Origin: Vulcanimicrobiia bacterium
Lineage (GTDB): Bacteria; Vulcanimicrobiota; Vulcanimicrobiia; Vulcanimicrobiales; Vulcanimicrobiaceae
Reading direction: 5' to 3'
Assembly (NCBI GenBank): GCA_025451135.1
Contig: JANWKW010000109.1
Span: forward strand, 1-34,223
DNA length: 34,223 nt
The notes under the pieces were generated by a model. It had not been told where the DNA came from, searched no databases, and saw nothing but the letters and a program-made list of their open reading frames with translations. The position numbers were made by a program, and so were the translations under genes. This document shows, piece by piece, positions 7,824 through 14,376 of the stretch (position 1 is its first letter; every line of letters begins with the position of its first letter).

Positions 7824-8288
7824 TCAGCCGTAGAAGGTCGTGGTCGTCGCCGCCGGCGCTTCTTCGCCGATGTGCTGCGTCGCGACGTAGGCGTCGGTCG
7901 CGGAGGTGAACTTCGAGAGGCGGGTCTTGAGCCACCGCGTCGCCATCGTCAGGCGGACGAGCAGCCCGCGCGTCAGGGTCGCGGCCATGAGCCACTGTCC
8001 GTCGGCGACGGCCAGCGAGATCGCCTCGGCCTCGGCCGCGAATGCGCGCGCGCCGACCGAGATCGCGCCCTGCCGCAGGTGGTCGCACATGAACAAGGAC
8101 GTCGCAGTGTCGCCCGAACGCAGACATTCCGACAGCGCATCGACGCTCTTGAAGGCGTCGGGGAGCCAGACGGACTGCACGAACAGATACGTCGCTTCCA
8201 GCTCGCCGTCGAAATACTCTGCGACGCGCCGGACGTCGTGGGGCGCGAAGGGCGCTTCCCTCCGCTGGCGTCGTTCGGGTTGAGACAT
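7824..8288 (-). CDS. HPt-like helical protein with TTTTFYG C-terminal tail
   Basis: This 154-residue all-helical protein resembles histidine phosphotransfer (HPt) domains: a first helix around FDGELEATYLFVQSVW, then LSECLRSGDTATSLFMCDHLRQGAISVGARAFAAEAEAI (described here by its parts: His70 in DHLRQG, then VGA), and a last helix LMAATLTRGLLVRLTMATRW. The spacing from His70 to GA is one residue shorter than canonical HPt, so phosphotransfer is only plausible. After residue 120 comes a flexible tail ending APAATTTTFYG. I chose ATG 8288 rather than 8327 because the upstream bases contain a good promoter and the purF terminator hairpin. No kinase or receiver gene adjoins it. Confidence 0.6.
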   Translation of the reverse strand: MSQPERRQRREAPFAPHDVRRVAEYFDGELEATYLFVQSVWLPDAFKSVDALSECLRSGDTATSLFMCDHLRQGAISVGARAFAAEAEAISLAVADGQWLMAATLTRGLLVRLTMATRWLKTRLSKFTSATDAYVATQHIGEEAPAATTTTFYG

Positions 8289-8297
8289 CGTGCCTCG

Positions 8298-8327
8298 ACT
8301 ATACGCCCATTCCTGGGGAAATGACAA
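8298..8327 (-). promoter_or_regulatory. Candidate promoter of the HPt-like gene, giving a near-leaderless transcript
   Basis: On minus, TTGTCA (8327-8322) and TATAGT (8303-8298) each match the sigma-70 consensus at 5 of 6 bases, 18 bases apart. The ATG begins only nine bases after the -10 box, so transcription would start within about three bases of the start codon. Confidence 0.5.
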
Positions 8328-8331
8328 AAGA

Positions 8332-8346
8332 ATCGGCCCTCGGCCG
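8332..8346 (-). terminator. Possible intrinsic terminator of purF
   Basis: On minus the sequence forms the perfect five-pair stem CGGCC-GAG-GGCCG followed by ATTCTTTTG. It lies 25 bases after the purF stop. The stem is short, so efficiency is uncertain. Confidence 0.4.
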
Positions 8347-8370
8347 TGTTAAGACCCGGTAATGGTTCTA

Positions 8371-9741
8371 TTAGCCCGGCGCCTGCTTGGTCAAATGGGC
8401 CACCGGGACGTTGGGATAGACCCCCGTCAGGCAGCCCAGGCACATCTCGGCCCGCTTGCGCCCGGTCGAGGCCACCAGGGCGTCCAGGCTCAGGTACCCG
8501 AGCGAATCGGCCCCGGTCTTCTGCCGGATCTCCTCGACCGTATAGTTGGCCGCGATCAGCTCGTCGTAGCTGGCCATATCCACACCCAGGTAGCAGGGAT
8601 GCATGATCGGCGGCGAGGTGATCCGCAGGTGCACCTCGGTCGCGCCGGCGTCGCGCAGCAGCCGCACGATCCGGGGCGTGGTCGTGCCGCGCACGATCGA
8701 GTCGTCCACCACCACCACCCGCTGGCCGCGCAGGTTCTCGACCACCGGGTTGAACTTCAACTGGACGCCGCGGCCGCGCATCTTCTGATCCGGGCTGATG
8801 AACGTCCGGCCGATGTACCGGTTCTTGATCAGGCCCTCGACGTACGGCAGGTCGCTCTCGGCCGAGTATCCGATGCCGCCCGGCACCGCGGAGTCCGGCA
8901 CTGCCATCACCACGTCCGCATCGACCGGATGCTCGCGCGCCAGCGCCCGGCCCATCTCGTAGCGCGCCATGTAGATCGAGCGTCCCGAGAGCGACGAGTC
9001 CGGCCGCGCGAAGTAGATGTACTCGAACATGCACAGCGCGGACCGCTCGCCCTCGACGTGCACGACGCGCGACTCGATGCCGTCGGCCGAGATGCGCAGC
9101 ACCTCGCCCGCCTTGATCTCGCGGATGTACTCGGCGCCGACCGTCAGCAGCGCGCACGATTCCGAGGCGACCACGTAGCCGCCGTCGGAGAACCGGCCCA
9201 GGCACAGCGGTCGAACGCCCCACGGATCGCGGAACGCGTACAGCTCGTCCTTGGTGCACAGTACGATCGAATACGCGCCGCGCGCCTGCCCGATCACGCT
9301 CGCGATCCGGTCCATCATCGTCCCGCTCGCCGCCGCCAGCGCCTTGCCGAGCACTTCCGTGTCGGAGCTGGCCAGCAGCACCGCCGTCGGCGGCAGCCCG
9401 TCGCGCAGCTCGTCGGTATTGGTCAGGTTGCCGTTGTGCGCGAACGCGAACGTGCCGATCGCGGTATCCTCGAGCAGCGGCTGCGCGTTGACGACCGCCG
9501 ACGAGCCGGTCGTCGAATAGCGCGTATGTCCGATCGCGATGTGGCCGCTCAGTTCGCCGAGCACCTCTTCGTCGAAGATCGCGCCCAGCAGGCCCATCTT
9601 CTTGTGCGAGCGCAGCGTGTCGCCGTCGGCGGCCGCGATCCCGGCCGACTCCTGGCCGCGATGCTGCAGCGCGTACAGCGCGAAATAGGCAAGCCGAGCC
9701 GCATCCCGGCCCGGCGCGAAGATCCCGGTTACACCGCACAT
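8371..9741 (-). CDS. purF: Amidophosphoribosyltransferase
   Basis: PurF makes 5-phosphoribosylamine from PRPP and glutamine, the first committed step of purine synthesis. The 456-residue protein starts MCGVTGIF, so removal of Met exposes the N-terminal nucleophile Cys2 without a propeptide. The glutaminase half shows LQHRGQESAG, GHTRYSTTG and AHNGNL. The phosphoribosyltransferase half shows the PRPP loop VVVVDDSIVRGTTT. The C-terminal cysteines (MHPCYLG, CLGCL) fit the iron-sulfur-type PurF of B. subtilis, though that type usually carries a propeptide. It lies 21 bp behind the BI-1 gene on the same strand. The other purine genes of the window are 9 kb away, so they are not one operon. Confidence 0.97.
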   Translation of the reverse strand: MCGVTGIFAPGRDAARLAYFALYALQHRGQESAGIAAADGDTLRSHKKMGLLGAIFDEEVLGELSGHIAIGHTRYSTTGSSAVVNAQPLLEDTAIGTFAFAHNGNLTNTDELRDGLPPTAVLLASSDTEVLGKALAAASGTMMDRIASVIGQARGAYSIVLCTKDELYAFRDPWGVRPLCLGRFSDGGYVVASESCALLTVGAEYIREIKAGEVLRISADGIESRVVHVEGERSALCMFEYIYFARPDSSLSGRSIYMARYEMGRALAREHPVDADVVMAVPDSAVPGGIGYSAESDLPYVEGLIKNRYIGRTFISPDQKMRGRGVQLKFNPVVENLRGQRVVVVDDSIVRGTTTPRIVRLLRDAGATEVHLRITSPPIMHPCYLGVDMASYDELIAANYTVEEIRQKTGADSLGYLSLDALVASTGRKRAEMCLGCLTGVYPNVPVAHLTKQAPG

Positions 9742-9762
9742 AAGAAGTAGTTCAGCCAGCCC

Positions 9763-10422
9763 TTAGTCGCGTCGGCGACCCCCGAAGATCTGGAGCAACG
9801 CCAGGAAGATATTGAGCGCGTCGAGGTAGATCTGCACCGCCATCTGGACCGGCGTGAGCCCGTCGCCCCCGGCCCGGATGCGCGCGAAGTCGAGCAGGGT
9901 CAGCCCCGCGAAGATCGCGAGCGTCGCCCACGCGTACGCCGTCGGGCTGATGAAGTGGAAGAACAGCGAGATCAGGCCGACCAGCACCAACGCGACGAGC
10001 GCCCCGAAGAGGATGCCCTGGAAACGCCGGAGATCCAGCCCGGTGATGTAGACGACGCCGCCGAGCACCGCCATGCCGAGCGCGGTCGTCATCGCCGCGT
10101 CGTAGACCACGCCAGGACCGATCGTGCTGACGTAGTTCCCGATCACCGGCGCGATCCCGACGCCTTCCAACAACGCGAACAGGTAGAAGAGCAGCAGCGA
10201 CAGCGACTCGTTCGAGCGCGTCGCCCGGATCGCGAACAGCACCACGAACCCGATCAGCATCGCGATCATCGCGATTCCGAACGGGATGCCTTGCAAGAAA
10301 TACGCGGCCAGGCCCGTGATGGCCATGCCGAGCGCCGTGATCCCGAGCACGTGCCCGAGCAGCGTCTGGGTCGGCATCGCGACCGCGAGACGGTTCGCAT
10401 TCGCCGGTATCTGGAAGGCCAT
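9763..10422 (-). CDS. Bax inhibitor-1 (YbhL/YccA) family membrane protein
   Basis: This 219-residue protein has seven hydrophobic segments: about 24-45, 49-70, 80-100, 107-125, 135-158, 163-185 and a final amphipathic one. It has the family's IYLDALNIFLALLQIFGGRR C-terminus. Bacterial members such as YetJ conduct calcium in a pH-dependent way or interact with membrane proteases; which applies here is unknown. ATG 10422 was chosen because GGGGGCGG lies directly upstream and the first conserved residues follow. A TTG start at 10461 would add 13 unlikely residues. It is the first gene of the minus-strand group with purF. The LexA box at 10462-10477 lies 40 bases upstream and could also affect this gene. 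Confidence 0.9.
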   Translation of the reverse strand: MAFQIPANANRLAVAMPTQTLLGHVLGITALGMAITGLAAYFLQGIPFGIAMIAMLIGFVVLFAIRATRSNESLSLLLFYLFALLEGVGIAPVIGNYVSTIGPGVVYDAAMTTALGMAVLGGVVYITGLDLRRFQGILFGALVALVLVGLISLFFHFISPTAYAWATLAIFAGLTLLDFARIRAGGDGLTPVQMAVQIYLDALNIFLALLQIFGGRRRD

Positions 10423-10455
10423 GCCGCCCCCGTTTCGCGCTTCCCGGCCTTCCCC

Positions 10456-10485
10456 TTGCAATCGAACATACGTTCGATGTACGCT
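10456..10485 (+). promoter_or_regulatory. Candidate leaderless promoter with the LexA box between -35 and -10
   Basis: TTGCAA (10456-10461), an 18-base spacer made almost entirely of the LexA box, then TACGCT (10480-10485), which fits the TANNNT form seen before leaderless genes in Actinobacteria and Deinococcus. The ATG follows seven bases later and no Shine-Dalgarno sequence is visible. Confidence 0.4.
10462..10477. promoter_or_regulatory. Perfect SOS (LexA) box
   Basis: TCGAACATACGTTCGA is a full dyad of the CGAAC-N4-GTTCG form bound by LexA of Gram-positives and relatives (B. subtilis consensus CGAACRNRYGTTYC; mycobacterial TCGAACN4GTTCGA). The arms extend to seven bases (ATCGAAC and GTTCGAT, 10461-10478). 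It ends 15 bases before the ATG of the gene at 10493, where repressor would block the promoter. I noticed no second copy in the window. Confidence 0.75.
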
Positions 10486-10492
10486 CTAACGC

Positions 10493-10939
10493 ATGACCGC
10501 TACCCGCCGCCTCGTCCCCAGCCATGCCGTGCTTGCCGGCCTCCCGGCCGACCTCGCGCGCGCCTCCTCCCGGCCCGCCCGGGTGGCGATCGGATGGCCC
10601 GACGACCCCTACGCCCGCCCCGCCGAGGCCCTGCTGATGCCGCGTCTCCTGGCGATCTTGGCCGATTTCGCGGTGCCCGCCGTCATCCGCACGCGATCGC
10701 CGCTGATCCTGCGCGACCTCGTCGCGCTGGCGCGGCTCGCGCGCGCCGCCGGCGTCCGCGTCTCGTTCCGCATCGTCACCCTCGACGACGTGCGCGTCGC
10801 CGCCCGACTCGCGCGGGCCGGTATCGACGTCGACGCCGCCCTGCTCCGCGCGATCGGCGGCCGGCTCGATGCGGCCATCGGCCGCGCGCGCATCGCACCG
10901 GAGGCACCGCGTCAACTCGGGCTGAACATCGCCGTGTGA
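10493..10939 (+). CDS. Short spore-photoproduct-lyase/Rv2578c-like protein lacking the radical-SAM cysteine motif
   Basis: This 148-residue protein matches the middle of SPL-type radical SAM enzymes: IGWPDDPYARPAEALLMPRL resembles their TDPYQP-E-x4-TR segment, then VPAVIRTRSPLILRDL resembles the ITKSPLILRDL strand-helix, followed by RVSFRIVTLD. The N-terminal CxxxCxxC loop that binds the 4Fe-4S cluster is absent, and there are no cysteines at all, so it cannot be a normal radical SAM enzyme. It may be a decayed or repurposed half-barrel. The LexA box upstream suggests induction by DNA damage. Its end overlaps the start of the next gene (GTGTGA), so the two are probably translationally coupled. 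Homology is moderately sure; function is unknown. Confidence 0.6.
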   Translation: MTATRRLVPSHAVLAGLPADLARASSRPARVAIGWPDDPYARPAEALLMPRLLAILADFAVPAVIRTRSPLILRDLVALARLARAAGVRVSFRIVTLDDVRVAARLARAGIDVDAALLRAIGGRLDAAIGRARIAPEAPRQLGLNIAV

Positions 10940-13900
10940 CCGCGCCGACGTTTCTGCTGCACCCGTCAGAGTTCGCAGCGCACGCCGTGCAGGGCGACTG
11001 GCCGGTCGCGCTCGCGGTCGTGCTCGTCGCCGGGCTCTCGCAGGCGATCGGCCAGAGCATCGTCCTCTTCGTCAACCGCGTCGCCCCGGTGCGCTTCGCG
11101 TTCAGCCTGTTGGTCGGCGCGGCGCTCTTCGTCGTCGGTTATGTCTTCCTGGTGCTGGCCACGTGGCTCACCACGCTGCTGCCCGGCGCGCCCCACGTCG
11201 CGCCCGTCGCGCTCGCGATCGCGATGGCCTACGCCTACGTGCCGCTGCTTTTCGCGTTCCTGGCCGCCATGCCGTACCTCGGCTCGCCCGCGTTGGCCGC
11301 GCTGCGCATCTGGCATCTGGCCGCGCTGGCGCTGGCGTTCGCCTCGCTCGCGCACGTCCCGGTCACCGACGGACTCTGGCACGTCGGCCTCGGCTGGCTG
11401 GTGCTGCAAGTGCTCGAACGCACCGTCGGTCAGCCGGTCGCCGATCTCGGCCGGCGCATCGCCGACGCGGTCGCCGGCGTCTCGCTCGCCGACGAAGGCA
11501 CCGCCGTCCTCAAACGCGCCTGGGTCGCGATCAAACCGGCCAAACGCGACGCCGCCGCCAAGGCGAAGACGCGGCGCAACTGGACGAGCCTCGCGATCGG
11601 TCTCGCGGGGCTCGCCGCTTTCACCTACCTCGTCGCGCTGCTGCTCGACCCGCTCGGCCACACCATCTTCGGCTGGAACCAGGGCCTGCCGCTGGTCGTG
11701 CGATCGATCGTCGGCGTCGTCTGGATCGCGATCGTCGGGCTGGTCGCGGCCTGTCTGCTCGCACCGGTCGAGACGCTCGGATGGTGGGCCGGCTGGTACG
11801 GCGATCCGGTCGGGCCGTCGTCCGGCGGCGAGGCCGGGCTCGCCAATGCCGGCACGCTCGCGCGCCGCGGCGACGCCTCCGGCGCGATCGATCGCTGGGC
11901 CGTCTATCTCGACGGCGTCTCGCAGTCGAGTTCGACCTACACGCCCGACGTCGAGACGTTCCTCGACGCGCTCGTGCCGCGTTTGCCGCGCGGCACCGCC
12001 TTGGTCCGCGGCCTGATGACCTACTCGGTCATGAACAAGCCGCTCGACGCGAGCAGATCGCTCGGCATGTTCTGGGAATTCCTCGACGCCGTGCGCTTCA
12101 AGCGTCCCCAGAGCATCCTCGGCATGATCGTGAATCTGCGCAACATGCTGGTGGTCTCGATCTCCGCCGACGCGCGCTACGGTCCGCTTTACAACCGCGG
12201 CATCGCGCAGATCGTCTATGCCTCGCTCGTCGAGCACGGTTACGTCGCCGGCTCCGGAACGCCGCTCACGCTGATCGGCTACAGCGGCGGCGGTCAGATG
12301 TCGGCCGCCTGCGCGCCCTTGCTCGCGAAGGTCCTCGGCGCGCCCGTCGACATCGTCTCGCTCGGCGGCGTGATGACCGGCGACAACGACTTCCTCGCCG
12401 CCGAGCACCTCTACCACTTCGTCGGCAAGAAGGACGGCGTCGAACCGCTCGGTCCGCTGATGTTCGCGAGCCGCTGGAAGATCGCGTTCCTCTCCAACTG
12501 GAACCGCGCGCTCCGGCTGGGGAAGATCAGCCTGGTCGCCGCCGGTCCGGTCGGCCATCAGGTCCCGGGCGGGTACATGGATCCGCACGCGCTGCTGCCG
12601 GACGGCCGCACCCATCTGGCCGAGACGATCGGCAACATCTCCCACGTCCTGCGCGGCCAGACCGCCTACCTCGCACCGAAGATCCCGAAGCTCGTCAGCA
12701 ACTACGAACGCTATCGCGCGAGCGACGTCAACCGCGAGGGATATTTCCCGGTGAGGCCGGTCGACGATCCGCGCTTCCGTCCCACCGCCGGCTGGATCGG
12801 CCGCTTGATCCTTCCGCAGCCCGCCGATCGCGAGCGCGTGCGCGGCGCGCTCTTCGAAGTCGTGCACGCCCCCGACGGGCACGAAGAACTGCTCGGCAGC
12901 ATCGTGCCGCTGCGCTGGTCCGACGATCCGGCCGTGCGTGCCTGGGTCGAGGCCGTCACCCGCGACGTCGACTTCAGCGCGAACGCGTCCTACAGCAGCA
13001 CCTACCAAGGCTTCGTCCAGCCGGTCCGCGTGAACCATTGGAAGCGCGTCGATCCGCTCGAGTCGCTGGCCGGCTCGCACCCGTACGACGACATCGTGGT
13101 CGCCCTCGACGACGATGCCGTTCTCGAAGCCGCGCCCGACGGCCCGGTGCTGCGCACGCGGCGCGAACCGGTGCAGATCACCGGCAGCCGCTATACGCTG
13201 CTGCACTTCGTCGGCCCGGCGGGCCGGGCCGACCGCTACCGCGTCCGCTTCTTCGACGGAAGCGACGGCGTCGTGCGCGTGCCGCACGTCGTCGCGAACG
13301 GCGACGACATCCTGCCCGCCTCCTCGCGCGATCTCGAGTCGTCGCCCGCCAACGTCGACGGCTGGTACGCCTACGGCGATGTCGACGCCGACGGCCTGTT
13401 CGTCGTGCGCGCCCTCGCGCCGCGCGCGCTGCTCCGTGTCGATCCGCAGCGCACGCTCGCGCGGGACCTCGTCTATCGCTACCTGCGCAAGGAGGCGTGG
13501 GCGGATGCGACCGCCCAGAAAGGCGCCTTCGCGACCGCCGCCTCCGGCACGTGGAACGAAGGCGACGACGCCCTGCTGCTTCACACGTACGGCGGCATCG
13601 GCGGCGCCAAAGCCGAGCCCTCGGCCAAGGGGCGGATCTACTTCGGCCACTTCGCCTACGGCCGGGCGCGCGTCGTGCGCGAACCGCTCGGCGGCGATCT
13701 GCGCTTCGAGATCCGCTACCATCAGGTCTACACCCACAATCCCGACGGTCTGATCGCCGGCGCGCATCACTGGTCGCGGTTCGTCGGCGATCGCCAATAC
13801 GGCTGGCTCGGCTCGCGTCCGATCTGCGACGTCGCGCTCAAGCTCGACGCGTTCGCGCCGGTCTTCCCGGTGATGCTGCGCGAACTCGACGCCATGACCG

Positions 13901-14295
13901 CGCGCTACCGGATCGGCGACGGCACCGGCGCGACTTACGTCGGCGCCGCCAACAACTGCGCCCAAGACGCGAATCAGGCGCTCTTCGACGCGCTCACCGA
14001 TCTCGACATCGCCACCCCGCTCGCCCGCCGGCTGCTGCGCGCTCTCGAACCGTTCGGCCACGCCCGCGGCGATTGGAAAGCCCGCACCGCCAACCTCGGC
14101 CGCACCATGGAAGACGCCCCGTGGTCCGGCCTGATCGCGGGCTTGACGAGTTGGCGCACGTTGCTGCCGCGCAAAGCCTCCGACACCGTCGCCAAGATCT
14201 TCCTACAGCACGGCGCCCACGCCTACATCATGCGAGCCACCCAGATCGGCGGCCACGACCCCACCATAGAACCCATCGTCCCCATGACGTTCTAA
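10936..14295 (+). CDS. Large multi-domain membrane protein with Yip1-like N-terminus and alpha/beta-hydrolase-type serine motif
   Basis: This 1,119-residue protein starts with GTG overlapping the previous stop. About five hydrophobic helices at residues 20-160 resemble a Yip1-like module (FLLHPSEFAAHAVQGDWPVA opening). Two more lie at about 218-238 and 253-278. A soluble domain follows with LIGYSGGGQM (Ser450), a nucleophile elbow as in lipases and esterases. The region to about residue 600 mentions no recognised His/Asp partners with certainty. The C-terminal third is beta-rich and holds HHWSRF and NNCAQDANQAL (Cys1008), which could be a papain-like or LRAT-like His/Cys pair. Substrates are unknown. 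Coupling to the SOS-controlled small gene suggests damage-inducible expression. The longer frame from 9955 is an antisense shadow. Confidence 0.75.
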   Translation: MTAPTFLLHPSEFAAHAVQGDWPVALAVVLVAGLSQAIGQSIVLFVNRVAPVRFAFSLLVGAALFVVGYVFLVLATWLTTLLPGAPHVAPVALAIAMAYAYVPLLFAFLAAMPYLGSPALAALRIWHLAALALAFASLAHVPVTDGLWHVGLGWLVLQVLERTVGQPVADLGRRIADAVAGVSLADEGTAVLKRAWVAIKPAKRDAAAKAKTRRNWTSLAIGLAGLAAFTYLVALLLDPLGHTIFGWNQGLPLVVRSIVGVVWIAIVGLVAACLLAPVETLGWWAGWYGDPVGPSSGGEAGLANAGTLARRGDASGAIDRWAVYLDGVSQSSSTYTPDVETFLDALVPRLPRGTALVRGLMTYSVMNKPLDASRSLGMFWEFLDAVRFKRPQSILGMIVNLRNMLVVSISADARYGPLYNRGIAQIVYASLVEHGYVAGSGTPLTLIGYSGGGQMSAACAPLLAKVLGAPVDIVSLGGVMTGDNDFLAAEHLYHFVGKKDGVEPLGPLMFASRWKIAFLSNWNRALRLGKISLVAAGPVGHQVPGGYMDPHALLPDGRTHLAETIGNISHVLRGQTAYLAPKIPKLVSNYERYRASDVNREGYFPVRPVDDPRFRPTAGWIGRLILPQPADRERVRGALFEVVHAPDGHEELLGSIVPLRWSDDPAVRAWVEAVTRDVDFSANASYSSTYQGFVQPVRVNHWKRVDPLESLAGSHPYDDIVVALDDDAVLEAAPDGPVLRTRREPVQITGSRYTLLHFVGPAGRADRYRVRFFDGSDGVVRVPHVVANGDDILPASSRDLESSPANVDGWYAYGDVDADGLFVVRALAPRALLRVDPQRTLARDLVYRYLRKEAWADATAQKGAFATAASGTWNEGDDALLLHTYGGIGGAKAEPSAKGRIYFGHFAYGRARVVREPLGGDLRFEIRYHQVYTHNPDGLIAGAHHWSRFVGDRQYGWLGSRPICDVALKLDAFAPVFPVMLRELDAMTARYRIGDGTGATYVGAANNCAQDANQALFDALTDLDIATPLARRLLRALEPFGHARGDWKARTANLGRTMEDAPWSGLIAGLTSWRTLLPRKASDTVAKIFLQHGAHAYIMRATQIGGHDPTIEPIVPMTF

Positions 14296-14311
14296 CCGCG
14301 CCGTCTCCCCA

Positions 14312-14352
14312 TGTCATCCCGAGCGTAGCGAAGCGCAGTCGAGGGACCACCA
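14312..14352 (+). repeat. Dispersed repeat, copy 3
   Basis: A unit starting TGTCATCCCGAGCGTAGCG with the shorter core AAGCGCAGTCGAGGGACC, between the membrane hydrolase and the first retropepsin-like gene. Confidence 0.9.
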
Positions 14353-14376
14353 CCCGGCCGCAGCGAACGAACCCTC

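Noticed and set aside
8289-8327. Earlier start of the HPt-like protein at 8327
   Set aside because: These bases contain a good -35/-10 pair and abut the purF terminator hairpin; ATG 8288 fits better.
9955-10935. N-terminal extension of the membrane hydrolase frame
   Set aside because: It runs antisense to the BI-1 gene and through the SPL-like gene. The GTG at 10936, overlapping the previous stop, is a natural start.
10966-14061. Minus-strand open frame of about 1,030 codons opposite the membrane hydrolase
   Set aside because: Its composition (Val, Arg, Asp, Glu, Gly, His) is typical of antisense frames in high-GC DNA, and the plus frame has membrane helices and recognisable motifs.
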